Shown here: positions 63,944 through 64,000 of the stretch, one piece after another | Numbering within the stretch: position 1 is the first letter of the stretch | Layout of the letters: every line of letters starts with the position of its first letter | Source: Amorphochlora amoebiformis | Lineage: Eukaryota > Cercozoa > Chlorarachniophyceae | Direction of reading: 5' to 3' | Length of the DNA: 64,000 bases | NCBI GenBank assembly: GCA_054601695.1 | Contig: BAAHQB010000035.1 | Span: 682,001-746,000 of the forward strand | Translations under genes and position numbers: made by a program | Notes under the pieces: model-generated | What the model was told of the DNA's origin: nothing | Database searches by the model: none | Seen by the model: only the letters and a program-made list of their open reading frames with translations

Positions 63944-64000
63944 GTATCACACTGCCGAAAATTTATTTTAAGTTATTTTTAGCTAAGTTAAGCTGAGATT

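Overview
This is nuclear DNA of a eukaryote. Coding sequence is split by spliceosomal GT-AG introns, many of which are almost entirely (TA)n microsatellite. The standard stop codons TAG and TGA are used. By hand-joining exons under reading-phase constraints I reconstruct five genes completely and one up to the right edge. Their content (an axonemal nexin-dynein regulatory complex subunit, a probable cytochrome c oxidase assembly factor, and a diaphanous-type formin) points to a flagellated protist, or a lineage with flagellated cells, that has an aerobic mitochondrion. I cannot name the species. All (TA)n lengths are subject to assembly error.

Layout. 1-2329: a four-copy repeat family, (TA)n, then a unique GC-richer promoter-like block. 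2330-37258 (+): one diaphanous-related formin of 56 small exons (about 1287 codons), in the order N-terminal GTPase-binding/FH3 armadillo region, coiled coil, FH1, FH2, basic C-terminal tail with a DAD-like end. 38281-41062 (-): TXNDC9/phosducin-like-3-type thioredoxin-fold protein, 3 exons. 41364-42051 (+): small PET100-like protein, head-to-head with TXNDC9. 42052-43543: convergent intergenic region with an odd CTAG-rich block. 43544-48191 (-): DRC7 (CCDC135/FAP50), 6 exons, 936 aa. 48438-51026 (+): unrecognised basic protein of about 518 aa, head-to-head with DRC7 across 246 bp. 51978 to beyond 63943 (+): NHL-repeat beta-propeller protein with a membrane-anchor-like N-terminus, exons of 33-93 nt, unfinished at the right edge.

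Four of the genes concern the cytoskeleton or flagellum. The formin nucleates actin. TXNDC9-type proteins modulate CCT folding of actin and tubulin. DRC7 sits on axonemal doublets. The unknown gene shares the DRC7 promoter interval.

The most striking signal is not a gene. At least fifteen exons have one or more extra partial copies of one of their edges (acceptor plus exon start, or exon end plus donor) lying in the neighbouring intron, nearly always embedded in (TA)n. The copies range from identical to heavily decayed, so the process looks continuing. The same genes use (TA)n itself as splice signal, with introns beginning GTATATAT and ending ATATATAG. I propose that (TA)n tracts act here as recombination or template-switch sites and as raw material for introns.
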